In this document: positions 24,775 through 33,967 of the stretch, piece by piece
How positions within the stretch are numbered: the stretch's first letter is position 1
Layout: the number at the start of each line of letters is the position of its first letter
From: SAT2750 sp964476375
GTDB lineage: Bacteria; Planctomycetota; Planctomycetia; Pirellulales; Pirellulaceae
Assembly: GCA_964476375.1 (NCBI GenBank)
Contig: CAYYZW010000253.1
Span: 1-34,804, forward strand
Reading direction: 5' to 3'
Length of the DNA: 34,804 bases
The notes under the pieces: generated by a model
The model's database searches: none
What the model was told of the DNA's origin: nothing
What the model saw: the letters and a program-made list of their open reading frames with translations, nothing else
Made by a program: the position numbers and the translations under genes

Positions 24775-27453
24775 CTACTGGTCAGAGACCTGTTCTCCCT
24801 GGTCATTGTTCTCGTCCTGTCCGTCGTTTTCATTGGTTTGCTCGGTCGGGATGCGAACCACAGCAGCCAGGCGGTCATCATCATCGAGTCGCATGATCCG
24901 CACCCCCTGCGTATCACGACCGATCGTGCTGATGTCGGCCGCTTCGATCCGCTGGATCTGTCCAAGGCGGCTCATCATCACGATTTCATCATCGTCATGA
25001 ACACGCACAATAGCCACAACCTTGCCATTCCGCTCACTGGTGCGAATACCGCGGATTCCCTTGCCACCCCGTTTCTGTGTTCGGTAACGGGCAGAGGAAC
25101 TGGGGTCGTCGTCGGAAAGACCATCGGCATGCGGGCCAAACAGGGTGCGTTTGCCATAGCCGTTTTCGCAGATTGTCAGCAGGGTTGCTTCCGGGTCGGC
25201 AACCACCATGCCGACCAGCATGTCATCCTTTGCCAGGCTGACTCCCTTGACCCCGGACGTGTCTCGACCCATTGGCCGGGCATCGGATTCACGGAAGCGG
25301 ATTGCCATCCCGTCGGCAGAAGAGATCACGACCTCATCCCCTGTCTTGCAGAGGACCACGTCGACCAGTTCATCATCATCACGCAACTTGATTGCCTTGA
25401 TCCCCCCCCGCTTGGGTCGGCTGTAAGCAGAGAGCGGGGTTTTCTTCACCAGCCCGCTGCGAGTGGCCATCATCAGGCAGTGGTCTGGCAGGTCGAAATC
25501 TCGAATCGCGATACAGTCCAGGATCTGTTCTGACTGGTCCAGTTTCAGCAGATTCACGATGGCACGGCCCCGGCTGTTCCGTCCCAGTTCGGGTAATCCA
25601 TAGACCTTCTGCCAGTAGACCTTTCCTCGATTGGTGAAGAAGAGCAGGTGGGAATGCGTGCTGGCCACGAAAAGATGTTCGATCGGGTCTTCCTCGTCCG
25701 CGCGAGCCCCTCGCAGGCCCCTGCCCCCTCTTCGCTGGGAGCGGTAGACGCTCAGTGGGGTTCGCTTGACATACCCGTTGTGGCTGATGGTGACGGCCAT
25801 CGGTTCCTCGGTGATCAGCGTGTCCAGGTCGACGTTGCCAATCTCTTCCCCGCTGATTTCGGTTCGCCGTTCATCCCCGTGCTTGTCACGTACCGCTTTC
25901 AGGTCGGTCTTGATGATGTCCAGGATGTGCTCCCGGTCTTCCAGGATGTAGAGATACTGCGTAATCTCCTCAAGCAGTTCTCCATGCTCGGAGCCGAGTT
26001 TTTCCTGTTCGAGATTGACCAGCTGACCCAGCGTCATGCGAAGGATGGCATCGGCCTGAACGGCCGAGAGCGAGTAACTGTCCGACTCACCATGTTCCTG
26101 CTGAAAATGAGAAAATCCGTCGGCACCGAGTGCCTCCTGCATCATGGATGCCGGGCAGGCGACGCCCATCAAGGAGACCTTGGCCTCGGCCAGGGTGGTC
26201 GAGTTGCGAATGATCTGGATGATCTCGTCGATGTTGGCCAGTGCCAGTAACTGCCCTTCCACCACGTGCTTCCGCTTGCGGGCCTTCGCAAGCAGGTTCT
26301 GGGTCCGGCGACGTATCACCGTCTCACGATGACGGAGGAACTCTTCCAGGATCTGCTTGATATTGAGCGTACGGGGCTTTCCGTCGACCAGGGCCAGCAG
26401 GATGATAGAAATCGTCTCCTGCAGAGAGGAGTACTTGTAGAGCTGGTTGAGCACGACGTCCGGATCCGCATCCCGCTTGACGTCGATCACCAGTCGGACA
26501 GGGTCCTTGAGGTCACTCTCGTCACGGATATCGGAGATGCCGATGATCTTGCCACTGTTGACCAGCCCGGCAATGCGTTCCACCACGCGATCCCGGTACT
26601 GCTGGTAGGGGATTTCCTTGACAATGATTCTTGACTTCTTGCCCTTCTCCTCGATTTCGGTGCGGGCACGGACTACCACTGTTCCCCGCCCGGTGTAATA
26701 CCCCTGTCGAATGCCACTTCGACCACAGATGATCCCGCCGGTCGGAAAATCAGGCCCCGGCATGATTTCCAGCAGCTCATCAATACTCACCTCGGGGTTG
26801 TCGATGATCTTGATCAGGGCGTTACAGACCTCGCCAAGGTTGTGTGGCGGAATGGACGTTGCCATTCCAACCGCGATCCCGTTGGCGCCGTTGACCAGCA
26901 GGTTGGGGAACTTGGACGGGAGAACCGTCGGTTCCATGCCGCTCTGGTCGTAGGTCGGTGTAAAGTCGACCGTGTCGAGCTTGATGTCGTCCAGGAGCAA
27001 TGCCGAGATGGCGGAAAGCCTGGCCTCGGTGTACCGCATGGCCGCCGGCGGAAGACCGGCAATCGATCCGAAATTGCCCTGCTTGTCAATCAGCACATGC
27101 CGCATGTTCCATTCCTGGGCCATGCGGACCAGTGTCGGGTAGATGACGCTCTCGCCGTGAGGATGGTAGTTGCCGCTGGTGTCACCGGAGATCTTGGCAC
27201 ACTTGACTCGCGAGGAGGAAGGACCCAGGTTGAGGTCGTTCATGGCGACCAGGATTCGCCGCTGGGATGGCTTGAGACCATCGCGTACGTCAGGCAGGGC
27301 CCGGCTGACAATCACGCTCATCGCGTATGTCAGGTAGCTGTTCTTCAGCTCTTCCTCGATGGGAAGGTCTACCAGGTGGCCATTCCCCGAATCATCTTCT
27401 GGCGGAAGATCTGCTGTGTCCGAACCATCGGGGTTTTCAGAGTCAGTCGACAA
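24775..27453 (-). CDS. gyrA: DNA gyrase subunit A
   Basis: 892 residues. Catalytic Tyr is Y141 (AAMRYTEARLS). The quinolone region reads HPHGESVIYPTLVRMAQ: S102 matches E. coli S83, E101 stands for D82, and P106 stands for D87. The GyrA-box QRRGGRG is at about residue 573, which separates GyrA from ParC. Six C-terminal beta-pinwheel blades follow. The N-terminus is 19 residues longer than E. coli and acidic. It is the distal part of a minus-strand transcript starting at the promoter near 27681-27709 and leading into gmd. Topoisomerase II functions in negative supercoiling. Confidence 0.98.
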   Translation of the reverse strand: MSTDSENPDGSDTADLPPEDDSGNGHLVDLPIEEELKNSYLTYAMSVIVSRALPDVRDGLKPSQRRILVAMNDLNLGPSSSRVKCAKISGDTSGNYHPHGESVIYPTLVRMAQEWNMRHVLIDKQGNFGSIAGLPPAAMRYTEARLSAISALLLDDIKLDTVDFTPTYDQSGMEPTVLPSKFPNLLVNGANGIAVGMATSIPPHNLGEVCNALIKIIDNPEVSIDELLEIMPGPDFPTGGIICGRSGIRQGYYTGRGTVVVRARTEIEEKGKKSRIIVKEIPYQQYRDRVVERIAGLVNSGKIIGISDIRDESDLKDPVRLVIDVKRDADPDVVLNQLYKYSSLQETISIILLALVDGKPRTLNIKQILEEFLRHRETVIRRRTQNLLAKARKRKHVVEGQLLALANIDEIIQIIRNSTTLAEAKVSLMGVACPASMMQEALGADGFSHFQQEHGESDSYSLSAVQADAILRMTLGQLVNLEQEKLGSEHGELLEEITQYLYILEDREHILDIIKTDLKAVRDKHGDERRTEISGEEIGNVDLDTLITEEPMAVTISHNGYVKRTPLSVYRSQRRGGRGLRGARADEEDPIEHLFVASTHSHLLFFTNRGKVYWQKVYGLPELGRNSRGRAIVNLLKLDQSEQILDCIAIRDFDLPDHCLMMATRSGLVKKTPLSAYSRPKRGGIKAIKLRDDDELVDVVLCKTGDEVVISSADGMAIRFRESDARPMGRDTSGVKGVSLAKDDMLVGMVVADPEATLLTICENGYGKRTLFGPHADGLSDDDPSSSARYRTQKRGGKGIRGIRTSERNGKVVAIVRVHDDDEIVMMSRLGQIQRIEAADISTIGRDTQGVRIMRLDDDDRLAAVVRIPTEQTNENDGQDENNDQGEQVSDQ

Positions 27454-27680
27454 TCGTGAGTCCTTTCAGATACGCGAATCCATTTTCGCAGCCGTTGTCC
27501 AATATGCCCCAGGGGAGAATCTGTCTGTTCAGTCCGGTTCGCATGGTTTGCATCGAGAAGGGGGTTCCGGAAGCAAGAAACCGATCACATTTTGTGGCAT
27601 CGAGAACCATTCAGGATCGCTTTCTTCACCGAGACCGGCCTACCCGAAAGTGGGTAATTATCCCGGCTTGAGAAGTCCTT

Positions 27681-27709
27681 ATTTTACCGTTTCCTCCCCT
27701 TTTTCACAA
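27681..27709 (-). promoter_or_regulatory. Candidate sigma-70 promoter for gyrA
   Basis: On the minus strand TTGTGA (plus 27704-27709), 17-base spacer, TAAAAT (plus 27681-27686). The -10 is a 5-of-6 match and the spacing is ideal. It would give a leader of about 220 bases before gyrA. Confidence 0.5.
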
Positions 27710-27991
27710 CCTCCCGGCAGCTTTGCAGGCATCACACAAGTCATGAAATACCAACACTTTATGACGTGGCATCCAGGGCCTTGGGAGGTCCCTGCAGGAA
27801 GCCGTGAGAGACTCCATTTTTTTGCCTGGGGAGATGGTTAACGGAACTCTTGTGGCCTGCAGAATCGGAACCGAGAGGGCCTCGCTGGGGTCCCATCAAG
27901 AGCCAGTATGAAGACGTTTTTGAGCGGGTGGTGGTGGTCGATCATCGATGCGCCGGTGAGGACTTTTCCAGGGGGAGTCGTTAAGATACAG

Positions 27992-28006
27992 GCACCACCG
28001 TGGTGC
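27992..28006. promoter_or_regulatory. Perfect palindrome upstream of the deiodinase-like gene
   Basis: GCACCAC, a single central C, GTGGTGC, ending 35 bases before the ATG. It lies just after a TTAAGAT element, where a repressor could act. It is too short-looped for a terminator. It could be chance, but the position is suggestive. Confidence 0.35.
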
Positions 28007-28041
28007 TTTACGTTGCATGGACTGAGCAGGAGCCTTGTTCA

Positions 28042-29541
28042 ATGGGCCTGTATCTTTTTCAGCGGAGATGGATGTTTTGGTTCATAGCCGGGCTTCTCGC
28101 GGCGGCAATGGTCGGGCAGGGGCATGCCCAGCAACGTGGCCAGCAAGGAGTCCTTTCCGGCGCACCCGGTATCGGTGATTCACTGCCGGTGGTGAAGGTC
28201 TACCTGGCCGATGGGACCCCTTTTTCAACAAGCCAGTTAAAGGGGAGCTACTCGGTCCTGGTGTTTGGCTGTCTTACATGACCGCCGTTCCTGAGGAATG
28301 TCTCCGGTCTGGAGGCAATCGAGCGTGACTACGCGGACCGGGGAGTGAATTTTTACTATATCTACAAGGCCCTGGCCCATCCGGAAAACAACCGGTACGT
28401 GGCTCCCTTCACCCTGCAGGAACGGCTGCTGCATGTGAAGGAGGCGGAGCGGACGATCGGTTCTCGATTCACATGGCTTTGTGACAACATGGAGAATGGT
28501 CTCAAGCATGCCCTGGGGAACGCTCCCAACTCGGAGTTTATTCTGGATGCTGCGGGGAAAGTTGTTGCCCAGCGTCGCTGGAGCCAGCCGGAGGATCTTC
28601 GTGCCGACCTGGTGAAGCTGGTCGGAGCAGTGGAGACACCAACCAGGCCGGAGGATATCGACGTGCGTTTTACTGCTCCGCCGGCGGTGGCGGCCAGTGG
28701 AGTTGTGCCACGACTCAGCGGCCTTTCCGGGACACAATCGCTGGTGATCAAGCCCCGGCCAAGCACGCAGCCGTTCTACGTCAAGTTAAGAGCCGAGGTG
28801 GACCAGGCATTCCTGGATGAAGGTCTTGGCAAGCTCTACCTGGGTTTTCACCTGGATCCGCTCTATCACGTCCACTGGAACAACCTGACCGATCCGATCC
28901 GTTATCGTGTCCAGACGCCCGACGGGTTCACTGTCGCTGGCCGCCATGGAGAAGGGCCCAGGGTCAGCGAGCCGGCGGATGTGGATCCACGTGAGTTCCT
29001 GCTGGATATCGAGCGGGATGTGAGTGCCCAGGACCGTTTTCTTCGGCGGCGGAAACCGACCGGGGAAGAGCCCCATCTGATCGTGACGGTGGATTACTTT
29101 GCCTGCAATGATGATGAGGGCTGGTGCAAGCCGGTCTCCCAGGAGTACCTCGTCTCGCTCCAGGTAGACCGTGATGGAGGCTGGGCCATGAGCCGCCGTG
29201 GTTCTCGTGGCCGAAGTACCCCAGGTGGGGGCAGGGGGCAGTTTGCGGACCGTTCGAGAAACGGTGGTGCACCAGCATTTCCGGGGGACAATGGTTCCCG
29301 CGTGATGGGTGGTGTAGTGCAGGTGGATGCCGCACAGGGGAGACTGGTGGTTCGTCCACGAGGAGCTGCCGAGCCGGTCACACTGCTGGTGGACAAGACC
29401 GTGCCGATCATTCGAAATGGTCAGCCTGCAAGCCTGTCGGATCTGCAGACGCGCGACATGGTGATGATCGGCATGGGGCCCGGGGACGGAGGAAAAACAT
29501 CCCGTGTGCTGCGGATCATGGCGCGAAGTGGCAAGAATTGA
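28042..29541 (+). CDS. Secreted deiodinase-like redoxin selenoprotein with CxxU active site
   Basis: 499 residues when UGA at 28279-28281 is read as Sec. Membrane or signal segment is about 8-28. A thioredoxin-fold domain follows, with VLVFGCLT-U-PPFLRN (C77 and U80, CxxU) and then RGVNFYYIYKALAHP, matching the iodothyronine deiodinase layout, where Sec occurs in a CT-U-PPF or CT-U-PSF motif. NSEFILDAAGKVV closes the fold. About residues 240-375 form a second domain with YFACNDDEGWCKP (C355, C362), reminiscent of the DsbD N-terminal domain. A short C-terminal beta domain follows a Gly/Arg-rich linker. It is probably a periplasmic redox enzyme; deiodinase activity itself is not implied. AGGAG at 28028-28032 supports the ATG at 28042; an upstream ATG at 28000 is also open. 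A standard caller would break it at UGA. Confidence 0.85.
28300..28316 (+). promoter_or_regulatory. Candidate bacterial SECIS hairpin with GGUCU loop
   Basis: GTCTCC (28300-28305) pairs with GGAGGC (28311-28316), including one G-U, closing a 5-base loop GGTCT (28306-28310). The loop begins 24 bases after the UGA, within the bacterial SECIS range. GGUCU matches the apical sequence of the E. coli fdhF SECIS, the region contacted by SelB. A second small hairpin TTCC-TGA-GGAA (28288-28298) lies between. Confidence 0.65.
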
Positions 29542-29562
29542 TACTGGCCGTCGGTCGCGTTC

Positions 29563-29790
29563 CTAGCCCAGGTGACGGCCGGGGAGAGACTCGATCGCTC
29601 GCGGAGCATGGAAGGTCGCACCCTGCTTGACCTGGACACCACTGGTATCCCACCAGCGGTACCCCTCACCCCAGCGTTTCAGTTCCAACAACAGCATGAC
29701 CGACCCGAAGGTGATGGCGACGAAAGAGATCACCAGCATCATGGTGTAAACGTTGAGTCGCGGCTTCTGTCCGATTGTTGCTTTGGCCAC
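29563..29790 (-). CDS. Small membrane protein, function unknown
   Basis: 75 residues starting at GTG with GAGGTG upstream. One hydrophobic helix (VYTMMLVISFVAITFGSVMLLLEL, about 14-37) followed by KRWGEGYRWWDTSG. I believe such small proteins recur in planctomycetes, often next to a coiled-coil membrane protein like the one just upstream (42-base gap). I do not recognise a function. Confidence 0.65.
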   Translation of the reverse strand: MAKATIGQKPRLNVYTMMLVISFVAITFGSVMLLLELKRWGEGYRWWDTSGVQVKQGATFHAPRAIESLPGRHLG

Positions 29791-29832
29791 GGTAACAGCA
29801 CCTCATCCTTACGGGGTCGTTGTTCAAATCGA

Positions 29833-30654
29833 TCAGCCGACGTCTTTTCCAACCCGGTCGCCCTTGCGAATTTCGCCACGGCGATACTTGGGAATAATCT
29901 CACCGACAGCGGAACTCGGAGTGATCTTGCGGATCACGATGCGACCCAGGAAGTTGGCACCCCGAAAGACATCCAGCTCGTGCCCTTCACGCAGGCCGTC
30001 ATCAAAGCCAAGAGAAATCTGTAACATGTCCTTGGCCACGGCTGTCACAATACCGTCCACATCGGGTGTCACCAGCGTGAGATTGCTAAACTCGTCCAGC
30101 CCGTTGGATTTGAGGACGCTTGAAAGTCGACTTACCTGGGCAATCAGCTGGAGATTCTTTTCCTTGAAACGTCGTCGTTCGCCTTCCAGTTGCGTGTTCC
30201 CGTCGGTAAGGACAAGAACCTGGGCAAAGAAATCGTCCGCTGCTTTCTGCGTATCCCGGATCTCGACTCGGAGCTTGGCGACTTCATCGGTAAGAGCCGC
30301 CTTGGTTTTCTCCGCGATATTCAGGGACTCGGTGAGCTTGTCATTCTGCGCCTGCTTGTCTCGCAGGTTGCCCTCTGCTTCTTCCTGGCGGGTCTTGTAT
30401 TCATCAGCCCGGATCTGCATGGCGGCGAGTGAGAATCGGCGGGCCGCCTGTTCCCGTTCGAGGCGTTCCTTCTGGTTAGCCAGGGACTTGCGAACCTCGG
30501 TCAGGATCCCCTCACGATCCTCCACTTCCTTCGCGAGTGCGACTGATTTTTCTTTCCAGTTGGTATGCGTGGCATACACAACGATAGAAACAGCCCCGAA
30601 CATAACGCTCATGATCAGGATCATGACAGTAAAGATCTTACCCAGAAGTGTCAT
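29833..30654 (-). CDS. Membrane-anchored coiled-coil protein, MreC/FlgT-C-like end
   Basis: 273 residues. A transmembrane helix at about 5-27 is followed by a long charged coiled coil (about 32-185, heptads such as REGILTEVRKSLANQKERLE). The C-terminal 80 residues form a beta-rich module, GIVTAVAKDMLQISLGFDDG and GRIVIRKITPSSAVGEIIP, like the end of MreC or FlgT. It may be an envelope scaffold facing the periplasm. The upstream promoter at 30868-30897 is a good sigma-70 match. Function is not known. Confidence 0.75.
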   Translation of the reverse strand: MTLLGKIFTVMILIMSVMFGAVSIVVYATHTNWKEKSVALAKEVEDREGILTEVRKSLANQKERLEREQAARRFSLAAMQIRADEYKTRQEEAEGNLRDKQAQNDKLTESLNIAEKTKAALTDEVAKLRVEIRDTQKAADDFFAQVLVLTDGNTQLEGERRRFKEKNLQLIAQVSRLSSVLKSNGLDEFSNLTLVTPDVDGIVTAVAKDMLQISLGFDDGLREGHELDVFRGANFLGRIVIRKITPSSAVGEIIPKYRRGEIRKGDRVGKDVG

Positions 30655-30964
30655 TTCAAAAACTCCTCAGGAACGCCTTTCTGTTGAATCTCTCTCCAGC
30701 TTGACCTGTGACCGTATCCCAAGTATCGGAGGGTCAAACTTTGCAGGCAAAAATTCATTTTCACCTGCAAGAGGAAAGAGGACTTTCTTTTACAAAAAAC
30801 ACCTGTTTTCCAGTAAAAAACAAGGTATTCCTTTCATCCGACTCGGCTTCTGCAGACCATGATAGCCAGTATAGTTGGGATAAATCTCTAATGTCAACGA
30901 ATTACACGTAAGCTGCAACGATCATGGAAGATAGGTAAAAATGGCGATCCCTTATCGCGGGCAT
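30655..30964. other. Gap between lnt and the coiled-coil gene
   Basis: 310 bases with a minus-strand promoter (30868-30897) and a leader of about 200 bases before the coiled-coil gene. AT-rich stretches occur at 30760-30830. I see no gene or strong structured RNA. Confidence 0.45.
30868..30897 (-). promoter_or_regulatory. Strong sigma-70 promoter for the coiled-coil gene pair
   Basis: On the minus strand TTGACA (plus 30892-30897), 18-base spacer and TATACT (plus 30868-30873). -35 is perfect, -10 is 5 of 6. It is the best promoter in the window. It lies just past the lnt stop and so starts a separate transcript. Confidence 0.7.
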
Positions 30965-32674
30965 TCAGGAGCCTGTTTGACGGCGTTTGGTCCGTTGAAT
31001 TCGCCAGCCAGAAACGGCCAGGCAAAGGCACACCAGGGCAGCTCCAATACCGAACAGATCCCCTGTTTTCCGGTACAGGCTGAAGCGGTTTCTTGCCTGG
31101 ACACTTTGGACCAGGATCTCCTCCTGGCGTCGCGGTCCCTGCTGGCGGATTCTTCCCTGGCTGTCAATGACTGCTGATAAACCTGTATTGGCAGCAATCA
31201 GCAGTGGCAAGCGGAGCTCGACAGCCCGAAAGACGTTGCAGGCGAGATGCAGATCCAAAACGGATGATCCCCAGAACCAGCCATCATTGGTGATGTTGAT
31301 CATCACGTCCGGGGGGGTGCCCTGGTCACTGAGCTGCTTGACCTGCTGCCGCATGAAGTGAGGAGCTGTACTCTCAAAGCAGATACTGGGAATGACCCGC
31401 ACCCCGTTTATGGTAAAGCAGGAGGGGCTTGTTCCGGCACTGACCCCCTGGGTCAATGGAACGAGCTTGTAGAGCCAGGGGAAACGGTCGGCAAGCGGAA
31501 CGTACTCTCCAAAGACCACCAGGTGTGACTTGTAATAGCGCCCGGCGACGCTGCCATCAGGGTGCATCCAGAGTGCCGCGTTATGGTAGGGAGTGGAAGG
31601 GTCGTCGACCTGCTGGACACTGGTTCCCAGGATGAGCTGGATATCGAGCGGCTCCGCGAGCGGTCCGGCCAGGTCCTCGTTGATGAGCCAGAGCAGGTCA
31701 TCCACGTTTGCCTGGAAGTAGCGATTTTGTTGCTCGATCCGTTCGAGGTAGGTCTGCTGGTCCATGCCCAGTGCAGCTGGTGGGACTGGCGGTTGGTCGT
31801 GAATGATCTCCGGGCCAAAGGGGAACATCGACTCGGGCCAGACGATCAGGTCCAGGTCAGGATGCTCCTGCCTGGCCTGGATGGAAAGCTGGCGGTAGGC
31901 AAGGTACATACGCTGGGGTTCTGCCGGATCGTTATCGAAGGTGGTATCGATCGCCCCCTGCAGGAGAGCGATCTTGAGTGACGGGGCGTTGTTCTCGGCC
32001 GCCGGTTCCACCTGCCGGATATGGCCATAGGCGAGTCCCAGCACGACGGCCAGGAGTGCTGCCCCGGGCTGGGCAATCCAGCGACCTCGCGTCGTCGGTC
32101 GTCCCAGGTTGGCGGCAAGGGCCGCGTTCACCAGCATCACCACGTAACTCACACCATAGGCACCCAGCAGGTCAGAGAGCTGGATCAGTGCAGTCCAGTG
32201 GACCTGTGTATGTGCCAGGAGCCCCATCGAGAAACCGGAGAGCGCATGGCCCCGGACCAGTTCCAGTCCTGTCCAGGTCAATGGTGCAGCCACCATCAGC
32301 GGCCATCGCCAGCAATGAACCGCGACACGCGTGAGGCCGATAAAAAGAGGCAGGTAAATGCCCAGGTAAAGACCAAGGGTGAGCCAGGCAAAGTGGGTTG
32401 ACCAGTGCGCCAAACGAATTCCCTGGGTTAAAAGCAGCCAGTGAAGTGCCGAGCCGATCCAGATAAGCAGGTACCAGCGAAAACGGGAGACAGGATTATC
32501 TTTCCGGTGAACCAGCAGTAAGACCGGGACCAGGGCCACCCAGGCCAGCAGGGAGATGCCAAGCGGCGGAAAAGCGGCCCAGAGGAGCCCACCGCTGGAA
32601 AGAGTCAGCAGCAGCGGATTGTGCCAGCGGGGAGAGGCCGTCACCTGGTCCATCAGTTGCTCCGGATTCGACAA
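30965..32674 (-). CDS. lnt: Apolipoprotein N-acyltransferase
   Basis: 569 residues, eight predicted N-terminal membrane helices then a periplasmic nitrilase-like domain. The enzyme adds the third acyl chain to the N-terminal Cys of lipoproteins. Catalytic residues are visible: Glu in VWPESMFPFG, Lys in YYKSHLVVFGEYVPL, and Cys in IPSICFESTAP. The C-terminus is one more membrane helix (IGAALVCLCLAVSGW). It lies 7 bases downstream of the moeA stop, so they share an mRNA. Confidence 0.93.
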   Translation of the reverse strand: MSNPEQLMDQVTASPRWHNPLLLTLSSGGLLWAAFPPLGISLLAWVALVPVLLLVHRKDNPVSRFRWYLLIWIGSALHWLLLTQGIRLAHWSTHFAWLTLGLYLGIYLPLFIGLTRVAVHCWRWPLMVAAPLTWTGLELVRGHALSGFSMGLLAHTQVHWTALIQLSDLLGAYGVSYVVMLVNAALAANLGRPTTRGRWIAQPGAALLAVVLGLAYGHIRQVEPAAENNAPSLKIALLQGAIDTTFDNDPAEPQRMYLAYRQLSIQARQEHPDLDLIVWPESMFPFGPEIIHDQPPVPPAALGMDQQTYLERIEQQNRYFQANVDDLLWLINEDLAGPLAEPLDIQLILGTSVQQVDDPSTPYHNAALWMHPDGSVAGRYYKSHLVVFGEYVPLADRFPWLYKLVPLTQGVSAGTSPSCFTINGVRVIPSICFESTAPHFMRQQVKQLSDQGTPPDVMINITNDGWFWGSSVLDLHLACNVFRAVELRLPLLIAANTGLSAVIDSQGRIRQQGPRRQEEILVQSVQARNRFSLYRKTGDLFGIGAALVCLCLAVSGWRIQRTKRRQTGS

Positions 32675-32681
32675 AAAAAAA

Positions 32682-33914
32682 TCAGTCGTTCCCGGCCTCG
32701 AAGAGAAACACGGGGACAGCAGATCCAGGGGGAAAATCCCGCTGACCAGCTGAAAAATAGGCCAGGCAATTCGCTGTCGTCAAGGCCCTTTGGTCCGCCG
32801 AGCCCTGCCAGCGAACCGGTTCCACGCTGGCTCCCTGTCCGGCCTGTTCAAAATAGGCTGGATGAAAAGTAGGCCGGTTCCCACGTTGCCGGAAATGCCC
32901 CTTGAGCTGTGCCTGGTGAGACGGCATGCCGGTTCGAGGCCTGCCGGCGAGTCGGTCGATCAGGGGACGAACAAATAACTCGAAACAGACGAGGCTGCTG
33001 ACCGGGTTTCCCGGCAGTCCGAAGACGTGAGACCGTTTTCCATTGTGGTCAGCCTGCCCGTACCAGAGTGGCTTTCCGGGCTTTAACTCGACCTTGTGGA
33101 AGACCTCGGTGACACCCTGTGCGGCAAGAGCGGCAGGGACCAGGTCGAGGACCCCTGCACTGACTCCACCGGAGAGGACCAGGATGTCGGCATCCAGGCC
33201 CACAGCGATCCGTTGTTCCAGTTCCTCCCGGTTGTCCCGCGCAATTCCCAGTGAGACCACCTCTGCCTGGCAGCGTCGTGCCTGGGCAGAGAGCATGGGG
33301 CCATTGCTGTTTCGAATCTGACCCGCTGCGGGAATATCACCGGCCGGAACCAGCTCGTTCCCGGTGGAGAGGACGGCCAGCTGGGGAATGGAGATACAGG
33401 AGATGCAGGTTTTTCCGATTTCCGCAAGCAGCCCGATTTCCAGGGGGCGAATCCGGGTCCCAGCCTCGAGTACCTGGTCACCATGACGAATGCTGGTGCC
33501 GCGGGCCATGATATGAGCCCCGGGGTTGAGGTGCTGGCGGATCATTTTTACCCGCTGGCCGGAATCGGATTCGACCTGCTCTGTCTGTTCCACCATCACC
33601 ACCGCTTCCGTCCCGACAGGGACGGGGGCTCCTGTCATCACCCGGCTGGCTGTGCCCGCGGTGACTTCCCGGGTAGGAACCTGGCCGGCCGTGATCTCCT
33701 CGTTCACCTGCAGGTCCACGTCCTCCTGGTCGACGTCGCTGATCTTGACGGCATAGCCATCGACCATGGACTTGTCGTGGGGGGGGGAATCGATATCGCT
33801 TGTGAGGCTTTCGGCCAGTACCCGACCGAGGCTCTCATCCAGTGTCGTGGCGATGCCGGGTAACGGCCTGGCCTCGGCGAGGATGCGATCAAGGGCTTCG
33901 TCGACAGTCAGCAT
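32682..33914 (-). CDS. moeA: Molybdopterin molybdenumtransferase MoeA
   Basis: 410 residues. MoeA inserts molybdate into adenylated molybdopterin to make Moco. MoeA domains are seen in order: SMVDGYAV, MTGAPVP, a central MoCF-like domain with LSGGVSAG and GLPGNPVSSL, and a C-terminal beta domain. The start MLTVDEAL is typical. Product serves enzymes such as the sulfite-oxidase-like protein at 3073-4275. It is the middle of a pabA-moeA-lnt run. Confidence 0.95.
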   Translation of the reverse strand: MLTVDEALDRILAEARPLPGIATTLDESLGRVLAESLTSDIDSPPHDKSMVDGYAVKISDVDQEDVDLQVNEEITAGQVPTREVTAGTASRVMTGAPVPVGTEAVVMVEQTEQVESDSGQRVKMIRQHLNPGAHIMARGTSIRHGDQVLEAGTRIRPLEIGLLAEIGKTCISCISIPQLAVLSTGNELVPAGDIPAAGQIRNSNGPMLSAQARRCQAEVVSLGIARDNREELEQRIAVGLDADILVLSGGVSAGVLDLVPAALAAQGVTEVFHKVELKPGKPLWYGQADHNGKRSHVFGLPGNPVSSLVCFELFVRPLIDRLAGRPRTGMPSHQAQLKGHFRQRGNRPTFHPAYFEQAGQGASVEPVRWQGSADQRALTTANCLAYFSAGQRDFPPGSAVPVFLFEAGND

Positions 33915-33967
33915 GGATGGGTTTCTTTCAGCTGGGCGGGGATTCTCCCCCAGGACAGCAGGCCCTT

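Larger units (their letters stand above)
27454..28041. other. Intergenic region between divergent gyrA and the deiodinase-like gene
   Basis: 588 bases without a credible gene. It holds the gyrA promoter (minus, 27681-27709), a palindrome (27992-28006), and TTAAGAT (27981-27987) as a weak -10 candidate for the deiodinase-like gene. Short ORFs here have no family resemblance. Confidence 0.5.
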
